64,000 nucleotides of DNA from Eubacteriales bacterium (GTDB taxonomy: Bacteria > Bacillota > Clostridia > Saccharofermentanales > DTU023), in contig JAUNVU010000001.1 of NCBI GenBank assembly GCA_030537525.1, forward strand, positions 91,144 to 155,143, given 5' to 3'. Of the stretch, positions 54,385 through 63,553 are shown in pieces. How positions within the stretch are numbered: the first letter of the stretch is position 1; each line of letters starts with the position of its first letter. The position numbers and the translations under genes are program-made. The notes beneath the pieces were generated by a model. It was not told the origin of the DNA and did no database searches. It worked only from the letters and a program-made list of their open reading frames with translations.

Positions 54385-54771
54385 ATGGAAATTAAAAAAA
54401 TACACTCAGAGAAGGCGCCAGCAGCAGTAGGTCCCTATGTACAGGCAAAACAGGCAGGGGGTATGCTCTTTATCTCTGGCCAATTACCTGTAGAATATGA
54501 GAGTGGCGAATTAATTATCGAGGATATTTCAAGAGCTGCCAAAGCATCCATGGAGAATATCGGTTTCATCTTGGAGGCGGCTGGCGGTAACTTCAAGGAT
54601 CTTATCAAGTGCAATATTTATCTAGTTGATATGAGTGATTTTGCTGAAGTCAATGAAGTTTATGCCAGTTTCTTTAGTGATGGAGAGTATCCAGCAAGAG
54701 CTTGTGTCGCAGTCAAGGAATTGCCCAAGGGTGCCAGAGTAGAAATTGAAGCCATCGCTGCAATAAAATAA
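54385..54771 (+). CDS. RidA family enamine/imine deaminase
   Basis: 128 residues, normal. Conserved GPYVQAKQAGGMLFISGQLP, RAAKASMENIGFILEAAGG, and the final ARACVAVKELPKGARVEIEAIA with the catalytic Arg (RACV). Hydrolyses reactive enamines from PLP enzymes. Monocistronic, followed by a terminator. Confidence 0.95.
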   Translation: MEIKKIHSEKAPAAVGPYVQAKQAGGMLFISGQLPVEYESGELIIEDISRAAKASMENIGFILEAAGGNFKDLIKCNIYLVDMSDFAEVNEVYASFFSDGEYPARACVAVKELPKGARVEIEAIAAIK

Positions 54772-54791
54772 ACTTATAGAAGTTATATTAG

Positions 54792-54821
54792 TACCTGGCC
54801 TATTTTAGGTCGGGTATTTTT
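54792..54821 (+). terminator. Terminator after ridA
   Basis: TACCTGGCC (54792-54800) / GGTCGGGTA (54808-54816), loop TATTTTA, with two wobbles, then five T. Confidence 0.75.
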
Positions 54822-54850
54822 AAGAAAAAATAAATTGAGAGTGGACTAAG

Positions 54851-55900
54851 ATGGCTGAAGTACGGAAAAAGAAAATTCTACTATTGGCTACTGGTGGAAC
54901 TATTGCTTGTGTAGCCACTGATCGAGGTTTCGTCCCAGGCATCACTGGACGAGAACTCTTAGCCCAGATTCCTGAATTAGCTGCGGAGGCTGATTTCATC
55001 GCACAGCAGTTGATGAACAAGGATTCCTCTGAAATGGAGGTTCAGGATTGGATTACTATAGCTAGTGCAGTATCAATTGCTCAGACTGCTTATGACGGGG
55101 TCGTCATTACGCATGGTACTGATACTATGTGCTACACGGCGGCTGCTCTTTCTTTTATGCTGAGAAATCTCAAAATACCAGTACTATTAACAGGTTCGCA
55201 GAAACCATCTACAGTCGAGGATTCGGATGGACCTGATAATCTGGAATCTGCTTGTCGCTTCGTTCTAGAAGCAGAGCCTGGTGTTGCCATTGCTTTTAAT
55301 CGTAAGTTGATTCACGGGGTTCGCGCCTTCAAGATGTACACGAAGAACAAGGATGCCTATGTTTCCAGAAACTATCCAGTACTTGCTGAATTAAAGGACG
55401 GGCAGATTGTCTGGCACAGACAATTAAAGGTTTTGAGAGACGGTCCTGGGCTTTTGCCTATTGAGGATCCTGATAAGATTTTCCAGGAACAGACTCTCGA
55501 TTTATGCGAAAATGTTGGACTCTTGAAGCTGACACCTGCAACTCAGGCCGATATTTTGAACTATTACGCTAATAGCAGTTGCCGTGCTCTTGTAATTGAG
55601 GGTTTTGGAGCCGGCGGTATAGCGAATCTGACGAGGGGTATGGCAGGTGGTATCAAGCATCTGATAGATGATTGTAATATATCCGTTGTAATGATTTCGC
55701 AGTGTACTTATGAGGGTGTTAATCTTTCAATTTACGGAGTTGGAGAAGTTGCGAAAGGACTAGGTGTAATTCCTGGTAATGATATGACTACGGAAGTAGC
55801 CGTTACTAAATTGATGTGGATTTTGAGTAAGACTACAGATCCGGTCCTGATTCGCGAAATGGTGCAGTTTAATTATTTAGATGAGATAGCTCATGATTAA
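54851..55900 (+). CDS. L-asparaginase, type I
   Basis: 349 residues. First catalytic Thr in ATGGTIACV (near residues 14-22), second site THGTDTM with its Lys partner downstream (GSQKPST). No signal peptide, so cytoplasmic. Converts asparagine to aspartate and ammonia. Its end overlaps the next gene by 8 nt. Confidence 0.92.
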   Translation: MAEVRKKKILLLATGGTIACVATDRGFVPGITGRELLAQIPELAAEADFIAQQLMNKDSSEMEVQDWITIASAVSIAQTAYDGVVITHGTDTMCYTAAALSFMLRNLKIPVLLTGSQKPSTVEDSDGPDNLESACRFVLEAEPGVAIAFNRKLIHGVRAFKMYTKNKDAYVSRNYPVLAELKDGQIVWHRQLKVLRDGPGLLPIEDPDKIFQEQTLDLCENVGLLKLTPATQADILNYYANSSCRALVIEGFGAGGIANLTRGMAGGIKHLIDDCNISVVMISQCTYEGVNLSIYGVGEVAKGLGVIPGNDMTTEVAVTKLMWILSKTTDPVLIREMVQFNYLDEIAHD

Positions 55901-57662
55901 GAAATATTACGAACAGTTCAAGTGGTTCATTAGATACTATAGACATCGCTATATCATGGCGTTTACTGTCATGTTAATCGCTAAGATATTGATGTTACTG
56001 CCGCCGAAGATAATTGGTACCGTGGTCGACGAGATTGTCGGTAATACACTTACTTGGTCAATATTAAAGTGGCAAGTATTAAGTTTAGTCGGTCTGACAG
56101 TTGTGATCTACTTTGCCGACTTCTTCTGGGGCTACAATTTATTTCGGGCAGCGGACGAAATTGACTATCTTGCCAGAGATCGCATCTTCAAAAAGTTGTT
56201 GAAGCAGGGTCCAGACTTTTACAGTAGATATACCACAGGCGCACTTATGGCTAGGGCAACGAGTGATGTCGATGCGCTGAGTGATCTTTCAGCTTATGGC
56301 ATGATGACTGCGGTCGATTCCACCTTCTGGCCAGTGCTGCTTTTTGGCTTCATGATGGCGATTTCTTGGCAGTTGACCTTGGCGTCGATCATTCCTCTGC
56401 CTTTCGTCATCTTCTTTTCGAAATATGTAGGTGAGAAGCTCTATAATCGCTATGAAGAGGCGCAAGTAGCTTTTGAAGGCTTGAATCAAGCGGTGTTGGA
56501 GGGGGTTTCAGGCGTACGCGTTGTGCGGGCTTATAATCTGGAACAAAAAGAGAGTGAACGGTTTAAGGAGAGTGCCGATTACCTCTTCAGAAAGAATATG
56601 CAAGCATGCTATCTGACACAGCTGTATACGCCAGTGGCCAATTTCTTTCCAGGCATAGCCTTCTTAATTGCCGTGGGCCTCGGTGTAGTCCTAATTCATG
56701 GTAATAAACTTTCGATTGGAGAACTGACAACCTTCTTATTTTACTTGGGTTTCTTCATTTCACCAATGTTTGCCATAGGCCAATTTATCAATATTGGTCA
56801 GCGTGGATCGGCCTCGATGGAACGTATTGATGAGCTCTTAAACGAGCCGGTGACAATAGACGACAGTCTAATTAAAGATGATTTGCCAAAGGAGTACTCC
56901 GTAGAGTTTAGAGACTTCTCCTTCAGCTATCCCAGTTCTGATTCGGAAGTTTTAACCAAGATCAATTTCGCACTTGGCGCAGGCCAGACACTCGGCATTG
57001 TCGGTCCAGTCGGCAGTGGCAAAAGTACAATAGTAGAGCAGCTGCTACATTTTTATCCATTACCTGAAGCAAAGATTTTTCTGGGAGGTAAGGACCTTTC
57101 TAAAATCGACAGGAAGAAACTGCGTTCAGTCATATCGTATGCTCCACAGGATAATTTTTTGTTTTCGAAATCCATCAGGGATAATATTCTGCTCGGCTTG
57201 AGTGAGGAACTCAGCCCTGAAGAGGCGGATGCCAAATTACAAGCTGTTATTGAGTGGGCAGATCTGGAGAAGGATCTTGATGAGATGCCTGCAGGTCTCG
57301 AAACGCAAGTCGGTGAGAAAGGCATTGCTATTTCAGGCGGCCAGAAACAGCGTGTTTGTATAGCGAGGACCTTGATGGAGGATTCAGAACTCTTGATCCT
57401 TGATGATTGTCTTTCGGCAGTCGATGCTATTACTGAAGAAAATATCCTCTCAGCCCTGCGTCAAGTCAGAGGTGGGAGAACGACTCTTATTGTCGCTCAT
57501 CGACTCTCCGCTGTGAGAGATGCGGATTTAATAATTGTTGTTCAAGATGGCCAGATTACCAATAGTGGTAGTCACCAGGAACTAATTGAAAAGTCAGCCT
57601 GGTATCGTGAGCAATATGAACGTCAACAGTTATCTGAAGAGGTTAACCGTGAAGAAAGATAG
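55893..57662 (+). CDS. ABC exporter half-transporter with degenerate Walker B
   Basis: 589 residues: six-helix membrane domain (1-300), then the ATPase. Walker A GPVGSGKST near residue 371, Q-loop SYAPQDNFLF, signature ISGGQKQR. Walker B ends in ILDDC, so the usual catalytic Glu is Asp. This is the typical non-hydrolytic half of a heterodimeric exporter (TM287-like). Starts in the end of the asparaginase gene. Confidence 0.92.
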   Translation: MIKKYYEQFKWFIRYYRHRYIMAFTVMLIAKILMLLPPKIIGTVVDEIVGNTLTWSILKWQVLSLVGLTVVIYFADFFWGYNLFRAADEIDYLARDRIFKKLLKQGPDFYSRYTTGALMARATSDVDALSDLSAYGMMTAVDSTFWPVLLFGFMMAISWQLTLASIIPLPFVIFFSKYVGEKLYNRYEEAQVAFEGLNQAVLEGVSGVRVVRAYNLEQKESERFKESADYLFRKNMQACYLTQLYTPVANFFPGIAFLIAVGLGVVLIHGNKLSIGELTTFLFYLGFFISPMFAIGQFINIGQRGSASMERIDELLNEPVTIDDSLIKDDLPKEYSVEFRDFSFSYPSSDSEVLTKINFALGAGQTLGIVGPVGSGKSTIVEQLLHFYPLPEAKIFLGGKDLSKIDRKKLRSVISYAPQDNFLFSKSIRDNILLGLSEELSPEEADAKLQAVIEWADLEKDLDEMPAGLETQVGEKGIAISGGQKQRVCIARTLMEDSELLILDDCLSAVDAITEENILSALRQVRGGRTTLIVAHRLSAVRDADLIIVVQDGQITNSGSHQELIEKSAWYREQYERQQLSEEVNREER

Positions 57663-59406
57663 AAAGCATAATCCTAGCACTTGGTCGCGCCTTCTTAGCT
57701 ACGCGCTGCGCACCAAATTAAGTATGTTCATTGGCCTAGTATTGGAGTTTGTAGGTATCGGGGCTAGAATTTATATGCCCATAGTTTTGGCCCAAATATT
57801 AGATAGCGAGAGTCTGCAACAGGGCATTGCCGATCCATCAAGTTTCAAAAACTATCTATTAATGTACTTTGCTCTGGTAATCCTGGCTTCAGTATGTGCT
57901 TATCTCGCAGGTCTCTCTCTGCAATACATGGGTAACAAAATAGCCAATTACATCCAGCTCGATGTATTCTCGCATCTACAGAAATTACCAATTAGCTACT
58001 TCGATAGCTTGCCCGCCGGCAAGGTCGTCTCGAGAGTAACAAATGACAGCAAGACTATCCGCGACCTCTTTGCAGGAACTATGGTGAAATTGGTGTCAGT
58101 TACATTTCTGATAGTTACTTCTTACGTAATGCTATTTAGAATTGACTTTCGCCTATTTCTGCTTGGCTTAATCTCCCCTGGACTAGTTCTCCTAATGATC
58201 AAATCGTTTACTAAAAGATCTCAGCCAATCATCCGCAGGTCGAGGCGTCTCCTAGCTGACATTAACAGCATCTTAAATGAGAGTATAGCAGGTATAAAAT
58301 TAATCCAGAGCCTCAATAGAGAAGAAAAATCCTATAGCGAAATCAATGAGACCAGCGAAAAATACTATCGCGCTGGCAGGGAATTAACCTTCCTCTATTC
58401 ATATAGCTCATACACCCTCACTAGCGCAATTGGTACTTTAATGCTCGTCTTGATCATCAGTTATTTTGGAGTCGGAAAACTGACGGCCCGCTGGCCTGTG
58501 CCCATCGGCAGTCTATATATCTTCGTCCAATACATGATGAACATCAGTGATAGCCTAAATCAGATCATGGAGAGAATGACTGCTCTGGTCAATGCAAAGG
58601 GTGCAGCAGATCATATTTTCGAGTTACTTGAAGAAGAAACCATAGCAGACGTCGCTGGCAGTACTTCGCAAATTCATGGTGAAATAGTCTTTAAGAATGT
58701 CGACTTTGCCTACAAAGATGAGCTGGTACTTAAGAATTTCTCCTTCGAGGCAAAAGCCGGGTCAACCGTCGCCTTCGTCGGGCCCACGGGCTCTGGTAAG
58801 AGCACCATCATGAATCTCCTATTTGGCTTCTACGAACCAGGCAATGGCGAGATTTTAATTGATAGTAAGCCACTTGAAGACTATGACATTCAGAAATTAC
58901 GTCGCCAAATGGCCATAGTCTTACAAGATCCGTATCTCTTCACGGATAGTATCTACGGCAATATTTCCATGCACAACGAAGAAATCAGTCCTGAAGATGC
59001 AGAGCGAGCCTTGCGTGAAGTCGGAGGTGCTCCTCTGCTCGAGCGTTTAAATACAGGAATCATGAGTCCAGTTAGGGAGAGGGGAGCAGGTTTCTCCACT
59101 GGTGAGAGACAGTTGATTTCCTTTGCAAGGGCATTAGCCCAGGACCCACAAATTCTCGTATTAGATGAGGCTACGGCAAATATTGACTCAGAGACGGAAG
59201 CGCTGATTCAAAATGGCATTAGTAAATTAAAAGAGGGTAGAACTACCCTCTTAATAGCACACCGTCTCTCGACGATTAAAGATTGCGAATGTATATATGT
59301 TCTAGATCACGGCAGAATAGCCGAGTCTGGATCTCACAACGAGTTACTTGCCTTAAATGGCCTCTATGCGAAGATGTACAGAGAGCAATCTAAGTCGGTA
59401 GCCTGA
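57649..59406 (+). CDS. ABC exporter half-transporter, canonical ATPase partner
   Basis: 585 residues from GTG 57649 (AGAGG 6 nt upstream). Six-helix membrane domain, Walker A GPTGSGKST, Walker B VLDEATANID with catalytic Glu. The signature is STGERQ instead of LSGGQ. With the upstream gene it forms a heterodimer with one good and one degenerate site, typical of multidrug or lipid exporters. The frame reads open back to 57586, which is inside the other gene. Its end and the serpin end share the hairpin at 59405-59423. Confidence 0.92.
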   Translation: MKKDRKHNPSTWSRLLSYALRTKLSMFIGLVLEFVGIGARIYMPIVLAQILDSESLQQGIADPSSFKNYLLMYFALVILASVCAYLAGLSLQYMGNKIANYIQLDVFSHLQKLPISYFDSLPAGKVVSRVTNDSKTIRDLFAGTMVKLVSVTFLIVTSYVMLFRIDFRLFLLGLISPGLVLLMIKSFTKRSQPIIRRSRRLLADINSILNESIAGIKLIQSLNREEKSYSEINETSEKYYRAGRELTFLYSYSSYTLTSAIGTLMLVLIISYFGVGKLTARWPVPIGSLYIFVQYMMNISDSLNQIMERMTALVNAKGAADHIFELLEEETIADVAGSTSQIHGEIVFKNVDFAYKDELVLKNFSFEAKAGSTVAFVGPTGSGKSTIMNLLFGFYEPGNGEILIDSKPLEDYDIQKLRRQMAIVLQDPYLFTDSIYGNISMHNEEISPEDAERALREVGGAPLLERLNTGIMSPVRERGAGFSTGERQLISFARALAQDPQILVLDEATANIDSETEALIQNGISKLKEGRTTLLIAHRLSTIKDCECIYVLDHGRIAESGSHNELLALNGLYAKMYREQSKSVA

Positions 59407-59423
59407 TCCTATTCCGTAGGATC
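59405..59423. terminator. Small hairpin at the convergent ABC exporter / serpin ends
   Basis: GATCCTA (59405-59411) / TAGGATC (59417-59423) with loop TTCCG, straddling both stop codons. There is no T run in either direction, so it is at best a weak bidirectional terminator. Confidence 0.4.
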
Positions 59424-60770
59424 CATTACAACACCTTCGAATAGGCATATGCCAAGTCCTTCGATAATTGAGAAGGCAAATGGGCGATTAAAGTGCAGGG
59501 CGATGAAATCTTCAACAGGTGCCATGCTGGCCTCCATGACCGCAATATCAGTGACAGCAGCGGCCTTGGTTCCTTCTTCGAACACCTCGATTTTTGCGGC
59601 TTGTCTAGAGGCGTCGATAAATAAATCGATCCCATTAACTAACCGATTCATCTGATTAGCATAGTCTGGGCTGAAGAGTTTCTCTAAGCCCATTTTGGAT
59701 AGTAATTCTTTTAGATCATAATCGCTCTCGATAGTGAATTTGGGTAGTTTAAGCTCTACGGTGTATTCTTCAAATTCAAACTTATCCAAATTCTTCTGAA
59801 AGTGGTGAAGAGCTTCTTCAGGAGTTACTGATTCCTTGGGTAGAATGAGATACATTTCTATATTTCCAAGATAAGGTTTAATTAGATATTGAGCGTACTC
59901 ATCCTCAGCGTAACTCATACTTCTTGAAACAGTCTGGTTCATCATTTTGACAGTGACAGTTGAACCATCTGCTTTGTGAAACTCTTCTTCCTCAGTAAAT
60001 TCTGGCTGGAATTCAGTTTTCCACCTAGCATCTAGGGTGGTGATGTTCATCAGTATACTGACGATTTCCTCGTCTAGATCATCTTCGTAAAACTCTGGAA
60101 TTAAGCCAGCTGTTTTTTCATCAATCAACTTATTGATTGCCGCTGTTACCTCATTCGTCCTATTCATGTCCATCCTATAGAGGAGAGGTCTAAAGTTTGC
60201 AGCATATTCTAAATACTCAGGCATAAAGTCCATTTTATCTGTGATAAGTAAGAGATTATGGGTCCTTGCCGAATGTTCCTTTGCTGCGTAATAGTCAACA
60301 AATCGTGCAATATTATCGAGCTTATCATCAGCGTTAAACTTGTTTGGCTCTAATTTGGATTGTAGCTCTTCAGCCAACTCACCTGTGATTCCACCAAGGA
60401 ATAGTTCATAGCAGAGCCAGGTGGAAATAGGGGAGTAGACAAAGTTCTTGTCAGCTAGATTAGGAGCGCCAGCAAGCGTATCCTCAGCAAATTTCAAGGA
60501 GCTCTTAGCAATTAAGTCGAGAGCTGCAAAAAAACTACTGGCATCCTGTTCGGGTAACGCATCAAATAAAACGGTTTCTTCGATCTCGAGCTCAGCTGCT
60601 TTTAAAGCTTCGTCATTATCTGTGGTTTCATTAGTAGATTCAGCACCGTTGTCAGGATTTTCAATTTCCGGATCAGTCGTTTCATCAGTCTTGGTATTCA
60701 GCTCTTCACAGCCGGCAAACATGGTAATTGTGAACAGCAAAACAAGGATAAGTACTAAGTAGCGTTTCAT
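59409..60770 (-). CDS. Secreted lipoprotein serpin (protease inhibitor)
   Basis: 453 residues from ATG 60770 (AGGAG 4-5 nt upstream; a longer frame to 60803 is less likely). Lipoprotein signal: hydrophobic residues 4-19, lipobox FAGC with Cys 21. An acidic Thr/Glu-rich linker follows, then the serpin fold (about 65-453). The reactive-loop hinge EEGTKAAAVTD lies at 398-408 with small residues as required for loop insertion, so it is predicted inhibitory. By standard numbering, P1-P1' would be about A414-S415. Ends FNRPFAF... CLFEGVVMDP, the standard breach/strand-5B region. Own promoter. Target protease unknown. Confidence 0.9.
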   Translation of the reverse strand: MKRYLVLILVLLFTITMFAGCEELNTKTDETTDPEIENPDNGAESTNETTDNDEALKAAELEIEETVLFDALPEQDASSFFAALDLIAKSSLKFAEDTLAGAPNLADKNFVYSPISTWLCYELFLGGITGELAEELQSKLEPNKFNADDKLDNIARFVDYYAAKEHSARTHNLLLITDKMDFMPEYLEYAANFRPLLYRMDMNRTNEVTAAINKLIDEKTAGLIPEFYEDDLDEEIVSILMNITTLDARWKTEFQPEFTEEEEFHKADGSTVTVKMMNQTVSRSMSYAEDEYAQYLIKPYLGNIEMYLILPKESVTPEEALHHFQKNLDKFEFEEYTVELKLPKFTIESDYDLKELLSKMGLEKLFSPDYANQMNRLVNGIDLFIDASRQAAKIEVFEEGTKAAAVTDIAVMEASMAPVEDFIALHFNRPFAFSIIEGLGICLFEGVVMDPTE

Positions 60771-60803
60771 AGGAGCTCCTTTCTTATCTTCATACGTATT
60801 CAC

Positions 60804-60809
60804 ATTATA
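60804..60809 (-). promoter_or_regulatory. -10 box of the serpin promoter (minus strand)
   Basis: On the minus strand CATGCTATAATG gives an extended -10 (TGCTATAAT). It lies in the 56-nt gap between the kinase stop and the serpin ATG. No strong -35 was seen at 17 nt. Confidence 0.55.
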
Positions 60810-60826
60810 GCATGAGGATCTCTGAG

Positions 60827-61717
60827 TTATTTTCTGAACAATAGTTTTAAAATAAAGCGATCTTTGCAGGTCTCGGCCTTTACTTCGCCGCCCATCTTCA
60901 CCGTGAGTGATTTCACTATGGTTAGTCCGAGTCCCGACGAATTAGCGCTTCTAGCTCGATCTGCCTTATAGAAGCGATTGAAGACCTTTTCAATCTCGAG
61001 CTCGCGTAAGTCTAGAGCATCATTTATAAAAATCAGCTCAATTTCAGAATCAAGATCACGGGTTTCGATTTCAATCAGGCTTTTGCCATGTAAAATGGCA
61101 TTTTCAATAAGGTTATTAAAAATGCGCTGAAAGGCCATGTGATTGCCGGGAAGTTGAATTGGTTCAGTGGGCAAGTTGAGTCTCAGTTGTATCGGCGCTT
61201 CCTCAAACTTCTTCTTGAAGGAGAGGATAGAAGTCTTTAGCAAGGCGATTAATTCCACTTGTTCTTCAGTCAACTGATAGCGCTCATCTTCTAACTTGAT
61301 ATAGTCAAAGAAATTTTCTAGCAAGTCTCGAAGTTCTCTAATTCTGCCCTCAATTATCGCATTATATTTTTCCCGTTGCGCGGGGTCAGAGGAGCGTTCC
61401 AGTAATTGAAAATAGCCAGCAAGCGAGGTTAGAGGAGTTCTGATATCGTGAGAGATGTTGCTGATTGTTTCTTTGAGTTCATGATCACGCCGGAGGAAGT
61501 TTTCACGTTCTTGTTTGCGATATCGAATTAACTTGTTTAATAGAGATTGAAGCTCCCTTAGCTCGCGAAAGCGAAGGGAGCTAGTGAGCTCCTTATTGCT
61601 TTGATTTTCACTCAGAAACTGTATTTGCTTTTGAAGCTTCCGAATCTCCATGCGGTAGAGCAGGAATATCACAAGCAGCACGATGAGTATGGCTGCTAAT
61701 AGATAAATTAGAAACAC
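60827..61717 (-). CDS. Small sensor histidine kinase of the right-end stress operon
   Basis: 296 residues from GTG 61717. One N-terminal membrane segment (about 2-22) and no outer sensor domain; then a linker, H-box SHDIRTPLTS (near residue 96), N-box NNLIENAILHG and G-box SSGLGLTIVKS. This layout suggests it senses through partner transporter proteins and not directly. It lies after the ABC-2 permease by 2 nt and partners the response regulator at 63554-64000. Confidence 0.9.
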   Translation of the reverse strand: MFLIYLLAAILIVLLVIFLLYRMEIRKLQKQIQFLSENQSNKELTSSLRFRELRELQSLLNKLIRYRKQERENFLRRDHELKETISNISHDIRTPLTSLAGYFQLLERSSDPAQREKYNAIIEGRIRELRDLLENFFDYIKLEDERYQLTEEQVELIALLKTSILSFKKKFEEAPIQLRLNLPTEPIQLPGNHMAFQRIFNNLIENAILHGKSLIEIETRDLDSEIELIFINDALDLRELEIEKVFNRFYKADRARSANSSGLGLTIVKSLTVKMGGEVKAETCKDRFILKLLFRK

Positions 61718-61719
61718 TA

Positions 61720-62562
61720 CTATTTAATCTCCATAGTGCGAGCGCGATAAATAGAAAGTCCAGAAAAAGCTAGGCAAAAGCCCAGGGCGATAGGCAAGGT
61801 CAGCTTCAAACTCTCTATACTAAAGCTATCTTGTTGATAGAAGTACATCAAAGAGTACTTGACGAAGGATTCTGACGGTAGATCCATGATCCTGGCTAGC
61901 ATTCTTAAGAAGAGGTCCACAATGCCCATGGAGAGTAGGGAAGCCAGAATAATCGTGAGGACCTTACTCTTGCTGAGGTAGCCGCAGAAGATAATTAGTG
62001 AAGCGTAGGCTGAAGTGATCAAGCAGTAGGGACCCCAATACGAGGCAAGCTCATTTAAACTGCCAAAGTTCACTTGTCCTGTGTTGATGAGATTGCCAAT
62101 GATAGCGGCTAGGATGTAGACAAATACCTGAGAAAGGGAGACTACAATTGCAACCACTAGCTTAGAGAGTACGAGTTGTGTGCGCCGTTTCGAGCTGAGA
62201 GGGATGTTTTTGATGAAGCCTGTATCCAGCTCACTGACGACAAATAAGCCTATAAAAATTAGTAAGCTATAGAGGCCAGCACCTCTCATTCCATACATCA
62301 GGTAACCAACGCTCATCTCCTCGTTGGTCGCCTTCCTTAACATCTCCACTTGCTCTTCGCTTAAGTGTATCTGTCCAGCCTGATTCTGAGTGTGCACGGA
62401 TATATTGTTATTTCCGATAGTCATTTCCTGAAAGAGATCACTAAAGATGAAACTAAACAGCAAGCTCAAGATGATTAAAAGACAGAAGTTGATAATCAAA
62501 ACTACGTATAAGCTGCGGGAATTAAATGTGCGCTTGATATCCATCCGAAGTGTATTAAGCAT
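61720..62562 (-). CDS. ABC-2 type permease (BcrB-like)
   Basis: 280 residues from ATG 62562 (AGGTG 6 nt upstream). About six membrane helices. First helix is followed by a roughly 60-residue loop (FQEMTIGNNNISVHTQNQAG) before the second. Partner of the ATPase upstream, overlapping it by 8 nt. Bacitracin-resistance or lantibiotic-immunity type exporter is the likely family, but substrate is not shown. Confidence 0.85.
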   Translation of the reverse strand: MLNTLRMDIKRTFNSRSLYVVLIINFCLLIILSLLFSFIFSDLFQEMTIGNNNISVHTQNQAGQIHLSEEQVEMLRKATNEEMSVGYLMYGMRGAGLYSLLIFIGLFVVSELDTGFIKNIPLSSKRRTQLVLSKLVVAIVVSLSQVFVYILAAIIGNLINTGQVNFGSLNELASYWGPYCLITSAYASLIIFCGYLSKSKVLTIILASLLSMGIVDLFLRMLARIMDLPSESFVKYSLMYFYQQDSFSIESLKLTLPIALGFCLAFSGLSIYRARTMEIK

Positions 62563-63472
62563 GAGTGGCACCTATCCTCTCCATAAAATATTCTTCTAGA
62601 CTGGTCTTCGAGACACCGATAAAGTCAATTGGGATATCTGACTTCGAGAGACTACTATTGATTTCACGTGCCGAGTCTAGATGCTCATAGATCTCTATAG
62701 TTTCACCGTCGACGACTTTGAAATTGTTGATCTTTAAGTTTTCTTCGAGGATATTTACAGCCCGCTCAATTTCAGCAGTTTTAATGACGAGTTTCTCTCT
62801 ACAGCGCTCATCCAATTCCTGCTTGGAAATATCTTCTATCAGACGGCCTTGTTCAATAATTCCAACCCTAGTAATCATCCGCGAGAGTTCATCCAATATA
62901 TGGCTTGAAACCATGATGGTGATTTGCTTTTCACGCGCCAACCGCAGCAGACTCTCACGGATGGCAATAATTCCCTGTGGGTCCAAGCCGTTGGCGGGCT
63001 CATCGAGCAGCAGAATGTCAGGGTTGCCGAGGAGCGCCATGGCGATGGCGAGGCGCTGTTTCATACCGAGCGAAAACTTCTTGACTATCTTCTTATCTTT
63101 GGGATCTAATCCCATAGCAAGCAACAGCTCATCAATTTGTTCGTAGTCTACGAGCCCGACTCCAGCAGCCTTTAGCGCTAGGTTCTTCCTTGCTGAGAGA
63201 TTAGGGTATAGGGCAGGAGTCTCAATGAGCACACCAATTCGTTCAAGCATATCCTCGTAAACACTGGCATCCTTATTGAAGATTTCAACTGTACCAGAAT
63301 CGGCAAAAGTCAAGCCGCTGATGATCCGCATCAATGTTGTCTTACCCGCACCATTGCGGCCGATTAGTCCATAGATCTCGCCTCTTAATAGACGCAGATT
63401 GATATTATCTAGAGCCTTGATCTCATGGTAGCTTTTCGAGACATCCTTAAGTTCTAAAATACAGTTCGTCAT
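62555..63472 (-). CDS. ABC-2 ATPase (BcrA-like)
   Basis: 305 residues from ATG 63472 (AAAGGTGG upstream); an in-frame GTG at 63481 is less likely. Walker A GRNGAGKTT, signature FSLGMKQR, Walker B ILLLDEPANGLDP, H-loop SSHILDEL. C-terminal domain of about 80 residues (KTAEIERAVNILEEN...). Belongs to the BcrA/LanF group that removes peptide antibiotics. Preceded by an AT-rich 81-nt gap after the regulator. Confidence 0.9.
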   Translation of the reverse strand: MTNCILELKDVSKSYHEIKALDNINLRLLRGEIYGLIGRNGAGKTTLMRIISGLTFADSGTVEIFNKDASVYEDMLERIGVLIETPALYPNLSARKNLALKAAGVGLVDYEQIDELLLAMGLDPKDKKIVKKFSLGMKQRLAIAMALLGNPDILLLDEPANGLDPQGIIAIRESLLRLAREKQITIMVSSHILDELSRMITRVGIIEQGRLIEDISKQELDERCREKLVIKTAEIERAVNILEENLKINNFKVVDGETIEIYEHLDSAREINSSLSKSDIPIDFIGVSKTSLEEYFMERIGATHA

Positions 63473-63553
63473 GGGAACCACCTTTCTACTTAAGAGTAAC
63501 GAAGCTTGTCAGTGTAAAATTAAATTTAGATTTAAGAAAGTATTAAATAAGGT

